Positions 1 through 10,615 of a stretch of 64,000 nucleotides of DNA are shown here, piece by piece; the stretch's first letter is position 1; every line of letters starts with the position of its first letter. The position numbers and the translations under genes are program-made. Under the pieces are notes generated by a model, which was given only the letters and a program-made list of their open reading frames with translations, searched no databases and was not told where the DNA came from. Origin of the DNA: Pseudoxanthomonas sp. JBR18 (GTDB taxonomy: Bacteria; Pseudomonadota; Gammaproteobacteria; Xanthomonadales; Xanthomonadaceae); NCBI RefSeq assembly GCF_028198165.1, contig NZ_CP116339.1, forward strand, positions 434,001 to 498,000, written 5' to 3'.

Positions 1-309
1 CGACAGGGCGGCATGGGCCGGCAGGCCCAGGGAATCCAACTGGGCCATGCCCGCCAGCAGCAGCGCGCGCAGTTCGTTGTCGCGCGCCTGCAGCGGACGT
101 GGCATCCAGGCGGCCAGTGCCGCGTCGTACCCTGCCCGCCCGCGCAGCGCGGCGAAGCAGATCGCCTCCAGCAAGGCGCGATCGCGGGTGTCCTCCAGCC
201 GGGGCAGCGATGTCGCCAGCTCCGCCTTGAGCGAGCGGCCGCGGTGCAGGACGGCATCCAGCACGCGGGCCGCCATCACCCGCACCACGACGCCGGCCTG
301 GGTGCTCAT
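1..309 (-). CDS. rsmB: 16S rRNA (cytosine-967-C5)-methyltransferase, N-terminal part
   Basis: Only the first 103 codons are in the window; the gene runs off the left edge. The visible protein starts [17 protein letters not shown] and continues with [19 protein letters not shown] and [20 protein letters not shown], which match the NusB-like RNA-binding domain that begins RsmB (Sun/RrmB). In the family this domain positions a SAM-dependent methyltransferase that modifies C967 of 16S rRNA; that catalytic part is not visible here. The start codon overlaps the fmt stop codon (ATGA), so the two genes are translationally coupled, and fmt-rsmB order is standard in gammaproteobacteria. Identification rests on domain and context. 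Confidence 0.88.
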   Translation of the reverse strand, partial: MSTQAGVVVRVMAARVLDAVLHRGRSLKAELATSLPRLEDTRDRALLEAICFAALRGRAGYDAALAAWMPRPLQARDNELRALLLAGMAQLDSLGLPAHAALS

Positions 310-1226
310 GCGCTGATCAGGTCGCGTCGTGCGTTGAGATAATCGGCGGCAGTAATGGCCTTGCCGCCCTCGCGCTGGACGGTCCGCAGGCGTAGCGCGC
401 CCTGCCCGCAAGCAATGTCCAGGCCTTGCTTGGATGCCATCAGCAAGGTCCCCGGGGCGGCCTGATGACGCAGCTCCAGCGCCACGGCGCCATGGATGCG
501 CAGGCGCTCACCGGCCACGACGCCTTCGGCGATCGGCCAGGGCACGAAGGCCCGGACCTTGCGCGCCAGCACCTCGGCCGGCTGCTGCCAGTCCAGCCGC
601 GCCTCGGCCTTGTCCAGCTTGTGGGCGTAGGTCACCCCGCCTGCCGGCTGCGGGGTCGGCACCGGTCGCATGCCGGCGCGCAGCAGGCCCAGGCCGTCGG
701 CCAGCACCTGTGCGCCCAACTCGGCCAGTCGGTCATGCAGCTGGCCACCGGTGTCGGTGTCGGCGATCGGCGTGACCTGGCGCAGGAGCACCGGCCCGGT
801 GTCCAGTCCGGCCTCCATCTGCATCAGACACACGCCGCTTTCGGCATCGCCGGCCTCGATCGCGCGCTGGATCGGCGCGGCGCCGCGCCAACGCGGCAGC
901 AGCGAGGCATGCACGTTCCAGCAGCCGAAGCGGGGAATCTCCAGCACCGCACGGGGCAGGATCAACCCATAGGCGACCACGATCATGATGTCCGGGGCCA
1001 TCTGCCGCAGTGCCGCCTGGCTATCCGGATGCTTCAGCGTCTCCGGCTGCAGCACCGGGATGCCGCGCTTGACCGCCTCCAGCTTGACCGGCGAGGCCGC
1101 CAGCCCGCGACCGCGCCCGGCGGGGCGATCAGGCTGGGTGTAGACCGCGATCACTTCATTGTGGCGGGCGGCCGCACGCAGCGACGGCACGGCGAAGTCC
1201 GGCGTGCCGGCGAAGACGATTTTCAT
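306..1226 (-). CDS. fmt: methionyl-tRNA formyltransferase
   Basis: A 306-residue cytoplasmic enzyme that formylates initiator Met-tRNA using 10-formyltetrahydrofolate. It begins [16 protein letters not shown], as typical Fmt does. The catalytic segment [16 protein letters not shown] supplies Asn104 and His106, and Asp142 lies in [11 protein letters not shown]; these correspond to the Asn-His-Asp triad of E. coli Fmt. The C-terminal OB-like tRNA-binding domain follows from about residue 205. Length is normal for the family. It sits downstream of def and overlaps rsmB by four bases. A hairpin between def and fmt suggests that fmt-rsmB may also have its own transcription start. Confidence 0.97.
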   Translation of the reverse strand: MKIVFAGTPDFAVPSLRAAARHNEVIAVYTQPDRPAGRGRGLAASPVKLEAVKRGIPVLQPETLKHPDSQAALRQMAPDIMIVVAYGLILPRAVLEIPRFGCWNVHASLLPRWRGAAPIQRAIEAGDAESGVCLMQMEAGLDTGPVLLRQVTPIADTDTGGQLHDRLAELGAQVLADGLGLLRAGMRPVPTPQPAGGVTYAHKLDKAEARLDWQQPAEVLARKVRAFVPWPIAEGVVAGERLRIHGAVALELRHQAAPGTLLMASKQGLDIACGQGALRLRTVQREGGKAITAADYLNARRDLISA

Positions 1227-1250
1227 GGGTGACGGCCCTGATCCAGAAAT

Positions 1251-1277
1251 ACAAAAGCGCCCCGCCTGCGCGGAGCG
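1251..1277 (-). terminator. intrinsic terminator between def and fmt
   Basis: Read on the minus strand, an 8-bp stem (CGCTCCGC / GCGGGGCG, with one G-U pair) with a GCAG loop is followed by CTTTTGT. It lies after the def stop codon and before fmt, so it probably ends or attenuates def transcription. Arms on the plus strand are 1258-1265 and 1270-1277. Confidence 0.6.
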
Positions 1278-1316
1278 TCAAGCCGAGCTCCCTCGCGGAC
1301 GCCCGGCAGACTCACC

Positions 1317-1829
1317 TCAAGCGGCGTTGCGGCGCGCCTTGGCCAGCTTCTTCTTGACCATCTCGCGCTTGAGCGGGGACAGGTAATCGACGAAGAGCTT
1401 GCCGTCCAAGTGGTCCATCTCGTGCTGGATGCACACCGCCAGCAGGCCGTCGACGTGCAACTCCTGCGCGGTCCCCGTGCGATCCAGGAAGCGGACGGTG
1501 ATCTCATCGGCGCGGGTGACATCGGCGAAGATGCCCGGGACGGACAGGCAGCCTTCCTGATAGACCTGTTCGCCGGCCTTGTCGACGATTTCGGGGTTGA
1601 TGAACACCCGCGGGTCGCCCTTTTCCTCGCTCACGTCGATCACCATGAAGCGCTTGTGGACATCCACCTGGCTGGCGGCCAGGCCGATGCCCGGGGCGTC
1701 GTACATGGTCTCGAACATGTCGTCGAGCAGCGTCTGGAAGGCCGGGGTACCGACCTCTTCGGGCGTGACCGGCACCGCGCGCGTGCGCAGGCGGGGGTCG
1801 GGAAATTCAAGGATGGGGAGCTGTGCCAT
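1317..1829 (-). CDS. def: peptide deformylase
   Basis: A 170-residue metal-dependent hydrolase that removes the N-formyl group from new proteins, the counterpart of Fmt. All three family motifs are intact: GIGLAASQV (residues 47-55), EGCLSVP (92-98, metal ligand Cys94) and QHEMDHLDG (135-143, ligands His136 and His140, catalytic Glu137). Length matches the classic type 1 enzyme. It is divergent from the LysM gene, and a good minus-strand -10 hexamer (TAGAAT, bases 1883-1878) lies about 50 bp before its start. It is followed by a terminator hairpin and then fmt. Confidence 0.97.
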   Translation of the reverse strand: MAQLPILEFPDPRLRTRAVPVTPEEVGTPAFQTLLDDMFETMYDAPGIGLAASQVDVHKRFMVIDVSEEKGDPRVFINPEIVDKAGEQVYQEGCLSVPGIFADVTRADEITVRFLDRTGTAQELHVDGLLAVCIQHEMDHLDGKLFVDYLSPLKREMVKKKLAKARRNAA

Positions 1830-1974
1830 GGTGGGACCTACATGGGGCGCCAGCGTGGTTCTGGCAAGTCATGGGTCATTCTAGCGCAGCGCCTGCCGAC
1901 GCAGCGCTTGCGCCGGCCTGTGATTTCTGGACTATAGTGCCGACCGCCTGTTGGGGAATCAGGTACATACCGCC
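1830..1974. promoter_or_regulatory. divergent promoter region of def and the LysM gene
   Basis: A 145-bp gap between two divergent genes. On the plus strand TATAGT at 1933-1938 is a good -10 hexamer for the LysM gene; the nearest -35-like element, TTGCGC at 1908-1913, is 19 bp away and weak. On the minus strand TAGAAT (1883-1878) is a candidate -10 for def with no clear -35. These are reading-based candidates only. Confidence 0.35.
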
Positions 1975-3126
1975 ATGTTCAAACACTTTCGTACAGCTGC
2001 GGCTGTCGCGTTCCTGACCCTTGCCGCCTACGCGACCGCGCAGGAAATGGTCGGCGACCACCCTGACACCTATGTGGTGAAGAAGGGCGACACCCTGTGG
2101 GACATCTCCGCGCGCTTCCTGAAGAAGCCCTGGCTGTGGCCGGAGATCTGGCAGGCCAACCCGCAGATCGCCAATCCGCACCTGATCTATCCGGGCGATG
2201 TGATCTCGCTGGCGTATCTGGACCGGGTGGCGAGCGTGCAGCCCGGCCCGCGCCAGGACGCACCGATCAACGGCCTGCCGCTGTCGGATATCGAGCCGTT
2301 CCTGCGCAACATGCGCGTGGTCGACGATTTTGAGGACCTGCCCTACGTGGCCGGCCTGCAGGACGACCGCCTGCGTGCCTTCGGCGACCAGGACGTCTAC
2401 GTGGTCGGCCTGGACGCGGCCCAGGTGGGCCAGCGCTATGCGGTGGTGCGCCCGACCAAGCTCTACGACGAACCCAAGCCCAGCTACGACCTGGACAGGA
2501 AGGGCGACTACATCAAGGGCGAAGGCAGCCTGTGGAAGCAGGTCGAGGTTCCCAACGAGCACAGCGACTTCCTGGGTTACGAACTGGAGCAGATGAGCGT
2601 GGGCACCGTCACCGCGGTGGACGCTGACGGCGAGACCGCCACGATCAAGCTGGAAGGCAACGGCCGGGAAGTCCGCGCCGGCGACCGGATCCTGCCGGTC
2701 CAGGCCCAGCCTTATGACCTGCAATTCTTCCCGCATCCGCCCAAGACCGCGCTGGAAGACGGCAAGGTGCGCATCATGTCCGTGGCCGATACGATGTCCT
2801 ACGGCGGTGCACATGACGTGGTGGCCCTGTCCGGCGGCGCCCGCGAGGGCCTGGACAACGGCACCGTGCTGTCGGTGTGGCGCCCGGGCAGCTACAAGCT
2901 GGACCCCTTCAAGGGCAACACCTCGCGCATCGCCGAGACCAAGCAATCCGGCCAGGGCCGCAACAAGTTGCCCGACCAGTACGCCGCGCACGTGATGATC
3001 TTCCGCACCTTCGACAAGGTCAGCTACGGCTTGATCATGGAAGGCTCGGCGCCGTCGCGCGTGGGCTACTTCCTGCGTGATCCGGACGCCGGCCAGCCGA
3101 CCACGGCGACCGCCAGCCTGAACTGA
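1975..3126 (+). CDS. LysM domain-containing exported protein
   Basis: I start this 383-residue protein at ATG 1975 because it opens with a clear signal peptide (MFKHFRTAAAVAFLTLAAYATA, cleavage probably near residue 22); an upstream in-frame TTG at 1951 would spoil it. One LysM module follows directly (TYVVKKGDTLWDISARFL to YPGDVISL, residues 32-79) and should bind peptidoglycan. The remaining 300 residues are a conserved envelope region of unknown function. Proteins of this type are regularly found beside dprA/smg in gammaproteobacteria and are annotated as LysM peptidoglycan-binding proteins. No catalytic domain is visible. A strong hairpin follows the stop codon. Confidence 0.9.
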   Translation: MFKHFRTAAAVAFLTLAAYATAQEMVGDHPDTYVVKKGDTLWDISARFLKKPWLWPEIWQANPQIANPHLIYPGDVISLAYLDRVASVQPGPRQDAPINGLPLSDIEPFLRNMRVVDDFEDLPYVAGLQDDRLRAFGDQDVYVVGLDAAQVGQRYAVVRPTKLYDEPKPSYDLDRKGDYIKGEGSLWKQVEVPNEHSDFLGYELEQMSVGTVTAVDADGETATIKLEGNGREVRAGDRILPVQAQPYDLQFFPHPPKTALEDGKVRIMSVADTMSYGGAHDVVALSGGAREGLDNGTVLSVWRPGSYKLDPFKGNTSRIAETKQSGQGRNKLPDQYAAHVMIFRTFDKVSYGLIMEGSAPSRVGYFLRDPDAGQPTTATASLN

Positions 3127-3148
3127 GCGGAGTTTTCCTACGCGGATC

Positions 3149-3176
3149 GAGGACGGCGCCTGAGGGCGCCGTCCTC
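3149..3176 (+). terminator. hairpin after the LysM gene
   Basis: A perfect 12-bp stem (GAGGACGGCGCC, 3149-3160, with its complement 3165-3176) and a TGAG loop lie 22 bp after the LysM stop codon and 22 bp before dprA. There is no real T-tract, so it may end transcription weakly or protect the 3' end of the message. Confidence 0.6.
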
Positions 3177-3198
3177 GTCTGGACGCCACGCTGGCGCC

Positions 3199-4323
3199 AT
3201 GGACGAGGAACTTCACGCCCTGCTGCTTCTGATCCTGGCCGGAGGCGCGACCGCCCCGAGACGGCGACTCTTGGACACGCACCCCAGCGCCGCCACCGCC
3301 CTGGCCGCAGGCGTCGGCGCCTGGCGCGCGGCTGGCTTGGACGAACGCCGATGCGAACGCCTCAAGGCTCCGAACGAGGCTGCGCTGGCGCGATGCGCCC
3401 ACTGGCTGGAAGCGCCCGGGCATACGCTGCTGCACTGGCGCCACGCCGATTATCCGTCGCTGCTGCGACAGATCGCCTCGCCCCCGCTGGCACTGTTCGT
3501 CGAAGGCGATGCCAGCCTGCTGTGCCATCCCGGGGTGGCCGTGGTCGGCAGCCGTCAGCCCACGGCCGGCGGCGCCGACCACGCGCGCCGTTTCGCCCAG
3601 GCGCTGGCCGCGGCGGGCTTCACTGTCATGAGCGGCATGGCCGCAGGCGTGGACGCGGCCGCGCACCAGGCGGCGCTGGCCGCCAACGGCAGGACCGTGG
3701 CCATCGTCGGGACCGGCACGGACCTGGCCTATCCGGCCCGGCATGCCCCTCTGCGCAAGCGCCTGATCCAGGCCGGCGCGGTCGCCAGTGAATTCCCACC
3801 GGGCACCCAGGCCCGCGCACCGCATTTCCCCAGTCGCAACCGCGTGTTGGCGGGACTGGCGTTAGGCACGCTGGTGATCGAGGCGGCCGAACGCTCCGGC
3901 GCCCTGATCACCGCGCGGCTTGCGGCCGAGGCCGGTCGCGAGGTCTTCGCCCTGCCTGGTTCGATCGACAACCCCATGGCCCGCGGCTGTCACCGCCTCA
4001 TCCGTGACGGCGCCCTGCTGGTCGAGGATCCCGAAGAGGTGATCGCCGCTCTGGCGCCCCTGCTCGGACAGCTGGCCCAAGGCTTGCATGAGAGCCAAAT
4101 GCCGGTGGCACACGGCCCCCGCAAGGGGGCCGTTCAGCCCAGGGCACCACAGGACCCTGACTACCAGAGCTTGTGGAACGCACTGGGCCACGACCCAACC
4201 GGTATGGATGCGCTGGTCGAGCGAACTGGATTGACGGCCGCCACACTGTCCTCCATGCTGCTGGTCATGGAACTGGATGGGCAGGTAGCGGTCGAACACG
4301 GGCGCTACTCACGCAGATCGTAG
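3199..4323 (+). CDS. dprA: DNA processing protein DprA
   Basis: A 374-residue cytoplasmic protein that binds incoming single-stranded DNA during natural transformation and loads RecA. The Rossmann-like core begins at [13 protein letters not shown] (residues 113-125) and contains the hallmark strings [39 protein letters not shown] and [16 protein letters not shown]. An N-terminal helical segment (1-80) and a C-terminal winged-helix region (about 315-374, [30 protein letters not shown]) complete the usual architecture. Length is normal. It is followed by smg after 43 bp, the standard dprA-smg arrangement. Whether this organism is competent cannot be judged from the window. Confidence 0.96.
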   Translation: MDEELHALLLLILAGGATAPRRRLLDTHPSAATALAAGVGAWRAAGLDERRCERLKAPNEAALARCAHWLEAPGHTLLHWRHADYPSLLRQIASPPLALFVEGDASLLCHPGVAVVGSRQPTAGGADHARRFAQALAAAGFTVMSGMAAGVDAAAHQAALAANGRTVAIVGTGTDLAYPARHAPLRKRLIQAGAVASEFPPGTQARAPHFPSRNRVLAGLALGTLVIEAAERSGALITARLAAEAGREVFALPGSIDNPMARGCHRLIRDGALLVEDPEEVIAALAPLLGQLAQGLHESQMPVAHGPRKGAVQPRAPQDPDYQSLWNALGHDPTGMDALVERTGLTAATLSSMLLVMELDGQVAVEHGRYSRRS

Positions 4324-4366
4324 TTTTCCCACCTCCACAGTGCTTTGGAAGCACAGGCCGAGGGCA

Positions 4367-4840
4367 ATGAAAGAGAGCATCCTGGACGTCCTGCTGTATC
4401 TGTTTGAACACTATTTCACCGAAGACGCCGACCCGGTCCGCGACCGCGACTCCCTTCAGAACGGCCTGATCCAGGCCGGCTTCAGCCCCACCGAGATCAA
4501 CAAGGCCTTCGACTGGCTCGATGCGCTGGCCGAACAGCGGCCGGCCAGCACCGAGCCGCGTGTCGACGGGCCGACCCGGGTGTTCTACGGCCCCGAGCTG
4601 GAAAAGCTCGACGTGGAGGGCCGCGGCTTCCTGATGTTCCTCGAGCAGCACGGCATCCTGGACAGTGACCAGCGCGAGCTGGTGCTGGATCGGGCCATGG
4701 CCCTGGATCAGGACGAACTGGACCTGGACGACCTGAAATGGGTGGTCCTGATGGTGCTGTTCAACCAGCCAGGCTCCGAGGCGGCCTACGCCTGGATGGA
4801 AACGCAGATGTTCGCCGACGAACCGGAGCCGGTGCACTAG
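4367..4840 (+). CDS. smg: Smg family protein (DUF494)
   Basis: A 157-residue acidic protein of the Smg/DUF494 family. The start [17 protein letters not shown] is the conserved family N-terminus, so ATG 4367 is preferred over the upstream in-frame codon at 4340. Further family strings are [12 protein letters not shown] and [17 protein letters not shown]. The molecular role of Smg is not established; it is nearly always found between dprA and topA in proteobacteria, as here. No membrane segment or signal peptide is visible. Confidence 0.94.
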   Translation: MKESILDVLLYLFEHYFTEDADPVRDRDSLQNGLIQAGFSPTEINKAFDWLDALAEQRPASTEPRVDGPTRVFYGPELEKLDVEGRGFLMFLEQHGILDSDQRELVLDRAMALDQDELDLDDLKWVVLMVLFNQPGSEAAYAWMETQMFADEPEPVH

Positions 4841-4903
4841 GCCACAAGGAAGGCTGCCGGCGGCCCATGCGCGCCGACAGCGCAAGCAGACAGGGGGCGT
4901 CGC

Positions 4904-5611
4904 GTGGCCCAATGGCATTACCAACGGGATGGACGGGCCGAGGGTCCGGTGTCTGCGGATGAAGTCGTGCGCCTAGTCCAGGCAGGCGTACTGAGCGATG
5001 ACAGCCTTTTGTGGCACAAGGCGTTGGCCCACTGGCAACCTCTGTCCACCTTGCGGTCGGCGCTCGGCCCGCGCCTAGCGCCGGCGCAGTTGCCTGAGCC
5101 ACCGCCGCTTCCTGGCGCCCCCGCCCCGGTCGCACCAAGCAAGGCACGTCGCGGCCTGTCCGGCTGCGCGATCGCGGCGATCATCGCCGCTGCCTGCGTG
5201 GTGCCGGTCCTGGCGATCCTGGCTGCGATCGCCGTCCCCGTCTATCAGGATTATGTGAACCGTGCCGCGGTGGCCCAGGCGCTGCTCGAAGCCGCCCCGA
5301 TCCAGGCCCAGGTTCAGACCGCCATCGCGCACACGCCCAGCGGGCAGTGCCCCGAGAACGGCCAGCCGCCCCTGCGCGCAGCCACCGACTACGCCGGCGC
5401 GTCCCTGTCCAGCATCACCATCGGCCGCTTCGAGACGGGCGCCTGCGGGATGGAGCTGGTCCTGCATCGGCCCGAGCAGAAAAAACTGGACGGCAAGCGG
5501 ATCTGGCTGGAACGCGCTGGCGAGACGTGGACGTGCAGCTCGGAGCTGCCCGACAAGGTGCTGCCCCGCCAATGCCGTTCCAGCGGATCGGCGGCTGCCG
5601 GTTCCCCATAG
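4904..5611 (+). CDS. GYF_2 domain fused to a type IV pilin-like body
   Basis: A 235-residue protein with GTG start at 4904, supported by AGGGGG seven bases upstream. Residues 1-50 form a GYF_2/DUF4339 domain (WHYQRDGRAEGPVSADEV, LLWHKALAHWQPLSTL). A proline-rich linker leads to one membrane helix (about 86-112). From IAAIAVPVYQDYVNRA onward it looks like a major pilin: helix, then two cysteine pairs and the end ETWTCSSELPDKVLPRQCR, which resembles the disulfide-bonded C-terminus of PilA. The prepilin peptidase signal (GFTLIE type) is missing, so the protein cannot be cleaved by PilD in the usual way and should stay a membrane protein with the GYF domain in the cytoplasm. Function unknown. Confidence 0.85.
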   Translation: MAQWHYQRDGRAEGPVSADEVVRLVQAGVLSDDSLLWHKALAHWQPLSTLRSALGPRLAPAQLPEPPPLPGAPAPVAPSKARRGLSGCAIAAIIAAACVVPVLAILAAIAVPVYQDYVNRAAVAQALLEAAPIQAQVQTAIAHTPSGQCPENGQPPLRAATDYAGASLSSITIGRFETGACGMELVLHRPEQKKLDGKRIWLERAGETWTCSSELPDKVLPRQCRSSGSAAAGSP

Positions 5612-5702
5612 CCTGCGTGCCCCGCGGACATGGGCCTGGCGCGCGTACGCCCCACGCCGCATTCGGCCTACAACGCCAGTACGCGCGGGTGCACCGATTC
5701 CA

Positions 5703-5725
5703 CCTAGACCCCGGCTTGGTCTAGG
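5703..5725. repeat. perfect inverted repeat
   Basis: CCTAGACC (5703-5710) and GGTCTAGG (5718-5725) form an 8-bp perfect inverted repeat with a 7-base spacer, 61 bp before the next gene. It could be an operator or a weak terminator of the preceding gene; it has no T-tract. Confidence 0.5.
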
Positions 5726-5786
5726 CCTGCCGGCGCCGGTCGGTTAAGGTCGCGCTCGGGGAAATTCCGAGAACCACGGGGAAACG

Positions 5787-6713
5787 ATGTCCAACTGGTA
5801 CTACGCAGACCGTGACCGCCAGCGTCACGGGCCCATGAGCGCGCCCGAGCTGACGCAAGCCTTCCGCGATGGCCGCGTGGGCCTGGATGCGCTGGTCTGG
5901 CGCGACGGCCTCGCCCACTGGCAGCCGCTAAGCGAACTGGCCGGCGAACTGGGCCTGCTGGCCGACACGGCACCGCAGGCGAGCCAGCGCCCACTACCCG
6001 ACGCCTGGAGCTCCGCTCCCGCCGCCGAGGCCTCCCCGTACGCGGCGCCGGCGTCCGCGCTCAGCATGCAGGCGGCCCCCGTGGCCGGGGGAGAGATCGT
6101 GTATGCCGGCTTCCTCAAGCGCCTGGCTGCCTCCACGCTCGATGGCCTGATCATCGGCGCGGCGATGCTGGTCGTGCTCTTCGTCGTCGTGCTGATCATG
6201 GGCGTGGGCGGCAGCCTGTTCTCCGACCTGGAGCGGGGCCGCTCGCCGATGGGCGGGGCGATGGGCGTGACCTTCGTGCTGCTGTTCTACCTGGTGCCGT
6301 TCGTCGTGCAGGGGGCCTACTACACCCTGATGCACGCCTCCGGCAGCCAGGCCACGCTGGGCAAGATGGCCGTGGGGATCAAGGTGGTCCGAGCCAACGG
6401 CGAGCGCCTGTCCATCCTGCGCAGCCTGGGCCGCTTCGCCGCCCTGTTCTTACTGGGCGCGGTGACCTGCAACATCACCCTGATCGCCTCGGCGGTCATG
6501 GCCGGGGTCACCGAGCGCAAGCAGGGCGTCCACGACATGATGTGCGACACCCTGGTGGTGGATCGCTGGGCCTTTACCGCGCATCCGGAGCGTCAGCGCC
6601 GCGAACTGGGCGGGGTGACCATCGCCATGCTGGTCCTGGCCGCGCTGGCCGTCCTGGGCTACGCGGCCATCATCGTCTTCGCCGGAATCGCGGGCGCCAT
6701 GAGCAACCACTGA
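5787..6713 (+). CDS. GYF_2 domain plus RDD family membrane protein
   Basis: A 308-residue protein. Residues 1-52 are a second GYF_2/DUF4339 domain (WYYADRDRQRHGPMSAPEL, LVWRDGLAHWQPLSEL) close in sequence to the one in the preceding gene. After a linker, residues 105-260 are an RDD domain: GFLKRLAASTLDGLIIGA starts the first helix, followed by further hydrophobic helices, GSQATLGKMAVGIKVV and TERKQGVHDMMCDTLVV, all typical of RDD proteins. A final helix is at about 285-303. RDD proteins are membrane proteins, some with transport roles; no specific function can be assigned. The shared GYF domain and adjacency suggest a common partner, probably a proline-rich ligand. Confidence 0.9.
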   Translation: MSNWYYADRDRQRHGPMSAPELTQAFRDGRVGLDALVWRDGLAHWQPLSELAGELGLLADTAPQASQRPLPDAWSSAPAAEASPYAAPASALSMQAAPVAGGEIVYAGFLKRLAASTLDGLIIGAAMLVVLFVVVLIMGVGGSLFSDLERGRSPMGGAMGVTFVLLFYLVPFVVQGAYYTLMHASGSQATLGKMAVGIKVVRANGERLSILRSLGRFAALFLLGAVTCNITLIASAVMAGVTERKQGVHDMMCDTLVVDRWAFTAHPERQRRELGGVTIAMLVLAALAVLGYAAIIVFAGIAGAMSNH

Positions 6714-6786
6714 CGCATCCCGGGCGACCGGCCGGCTTGACAGGCGGACCACGGCCGTGATTCCACTATAAATAGAACGAAGCTGA

Positions 6787-6813
6787 ACGCCCGGCGCCGC
6801 AAGGACCGGGCGT
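6787..6813 (+). terminator. hairpin between the RDD gene and topA
   Basis: ACGCCCGG (6787-6794) and CCGGGCGT (6806-6813) form an 8-bp perfect stem with an 11-base loop, followed by a pyrimidine-rich stretch (CGCCTTCTTCCCC). It lies in the gap upstream of topA and may end the RDD transcript. Confidence 0.4.
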
Positions 6814-6885
6814 CGCCTTCTTCCCCTCACCAATCTGGCGCACACTCGCCGCCCCGCGCGGCCCGTACTGAATCGAACCCCACTG

Positions 6886-9378
<2,493 letters not shown>

Positions 9379-9389
9379 GGGGCCATGCG

Positions 9390-9956
9390 GTGAGTGCCCC
9401 GACCCTGTCGCTCCAGGATGCCGTCACGCTGCTGCACCACGGCGGCGTGCTGGCCTATCCGACCGAGGGCGTCTGGGGCCTGGGCTGCGACCCGATGTCG
9501 CAGGCGGCGGTCGACAAGCTGCTGGCGATCAAGGCGCGACCGGTCGACAAGGGCCTGATCCTGATCGCCAGCGATGCTGCCCAACTGGCCCCGGTCCTGG
9601 ACTGGAGCACGGTGCCTCAGCCGCGCATCGCCGAGGTCATGGCGAGCTGGCCGGGTCCCAATACCTGGATCGTGCCGGCCTCGGCCCAGGCCCCGGCCTG
9701 GGTGACCGGTGCCCACGCCGGCATCGCCGTCCGCGTCACCAACCATCCCTTGGTCATCGCGCTGTGCGACGCGTTCGGCGGCCCCCTGGTTTCCACCAGC
9801 GCCAACCTGAGCGGACGCCCATCGGTGACGACGTTCGAAGACCTGGACCCCGAGCTGTTGCCGCGCCTGGATGGTGTCCTGCCTGGCGTGACCGGTGGCC
9901 TGACCCGGCCCAGTGTCATCCGCGACGCGGTCACTGGGCACGTGCTGCGGGCCTGA
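9390..9956 (+). CDS. tsaC: threonylcarbamoyl-AMP synthase (Sua5/YciO/YrdC)
   Basis: A 188-residue protein of the YrdC family. TsaC makes threonylcarbamoyl-AMP from threonine, bicarbonate and ATP for the t6A37 modification of ANN-decoding tRNAs. Family strings are GGVLAYPTEGVWGLGCDP, AIKARPVDKGLILI, SWPGPNTWIVPAS, AGIAVRVTNHP and GPLVSTSANLSGRPS. The GTG start at 9390 is chosen because AAGGGG lies seven bases upstream and because it gives the normal length; the gap to the topA stop is 11 bp, so the genes are probably cotranscribed. topA-tsaC adjacency is common in Xanthomonadaceae. Confidence 0.95.
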   Translation: MSAPTLSLQDAVTLLHHGGVLAYPTEGVWGLGCDPMSQAAVDKLLAIKARPVDKGLILIASDAAQLAPVLDWSTVPQPRIAEVMASWPGPNTWIVPASAQAPAWVTGAHAGIAVRVTNHPLVIALCDAFGGPLVSTSANLSGRPSVTTFEDLDPELLPRLDGVLPGVTGGLTRPSVIRDAVTGHVLRA

Positions 9957-10009
9957 ATCCCGGCACGGTGACCCTTTCGCCTCTGCCCGTCGGCGCGCAA
10001 GATGCGCGC

Positions 10010-10615
10010 ATGAAGCAACACCTCCTCCTGCCCCTGTCGTTCGCCCTGGCTTGCGCGCTGTCGTCAGCGCCTGCCCTCGCCGATCAGGTCAAGGTCTATC
10101 GCTGCCAGGGCGCCGACGGCGCGGTGGCGCTGCGCGACACGCCCTGCAAGCCGGGGCAGCGTCAGGAGGTGATCGAGATGACGCGCCCCACCGATCCGCC
10201 TGCGTCGCCACCTGGCGCCACCGCGCCGGCACCGACGTCGGCGGCGCCTGCCCCGCCGCCGCCTCGCGAGGTGGTGGTCTATCGCACGCCGCCGCGCCCG
10301 ATGTACGAATGCACCACCGAAGAAGGCGAGACCTACACCAGCGACAACGGCGACGGCAATCCGCGCCTGGTGCCACTGTGGTCGCTAGGCTATCGCGACC
10401 GGCACTCACGCGGCGGCCTGGTGCCGATCGGCAATACCTGGATCCACGACAGCTGCCATCAGCTGCCGCAGGCCGAGGTCTGCGCGCGCCTGCGCGACCG
10501 TCGCTACGAGATCCAGCGCGCGTACCACAGTGCATTGCAGAGCGAGCGCCACGCCCTGGACAAGGAACAACGCGGGCTGGACGCACGCCTGGATAACGAT
10601 TGCGGAGCTGACTGA
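10010..10615 (+). CDS. DUF4124 domain exported protein
   Basis: A 201-residue protein with a signal peptide (MKQHLLLPLSFALACALSSA, cleavage after ALA near residue 24). The DUF4124 motif follows immediately (VKVYRCQGADGAVALRDTPC, about 26-46), then a Pro/Ala-rich linker, then a second cysteine-containing region (YECTTEEGETYTSDNG to VCARLRDRRYEI). DUF4124 proteins are periplasmic and of unknown function. The stop codon overlaps the start of the next DUF4124 gene (TGATG), so the pair is translationally coupled, and their C-terminal halves are similar, which points to tandem duplication. Confidence 0.85.
   Translation: MKQHLLLPLSFALACALSSAPALADQVKVYRCQGADGAVALRDTPCKPGQRQEVIEMTRPTDPPASPPGATAPAPTSAAPAPPPPREVVVYRTPPRPMYECTTEEGETYTSDNGDGNPRLVPLWSLGYRDRHSRGGLVPIGNTWIHDSCHQLPQAEVCARLRDRRYEIQRAYHSALQSERHALDKEQRGLDARLDNDCGAD

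Noticed and set aside
1876..3825. 649-codon minus-strand frame across the LysM and dprA genes
   Set aside because: Antisense shadow of two well-supported genes; no ribosome site or family motif.
6737..6772. TTGACA and TATAAA as a topA promoter
   Set aside because: The hexamers are 24 bp apart, too far for a sigma-70 promoter; TATAAA alone may still be a -10.
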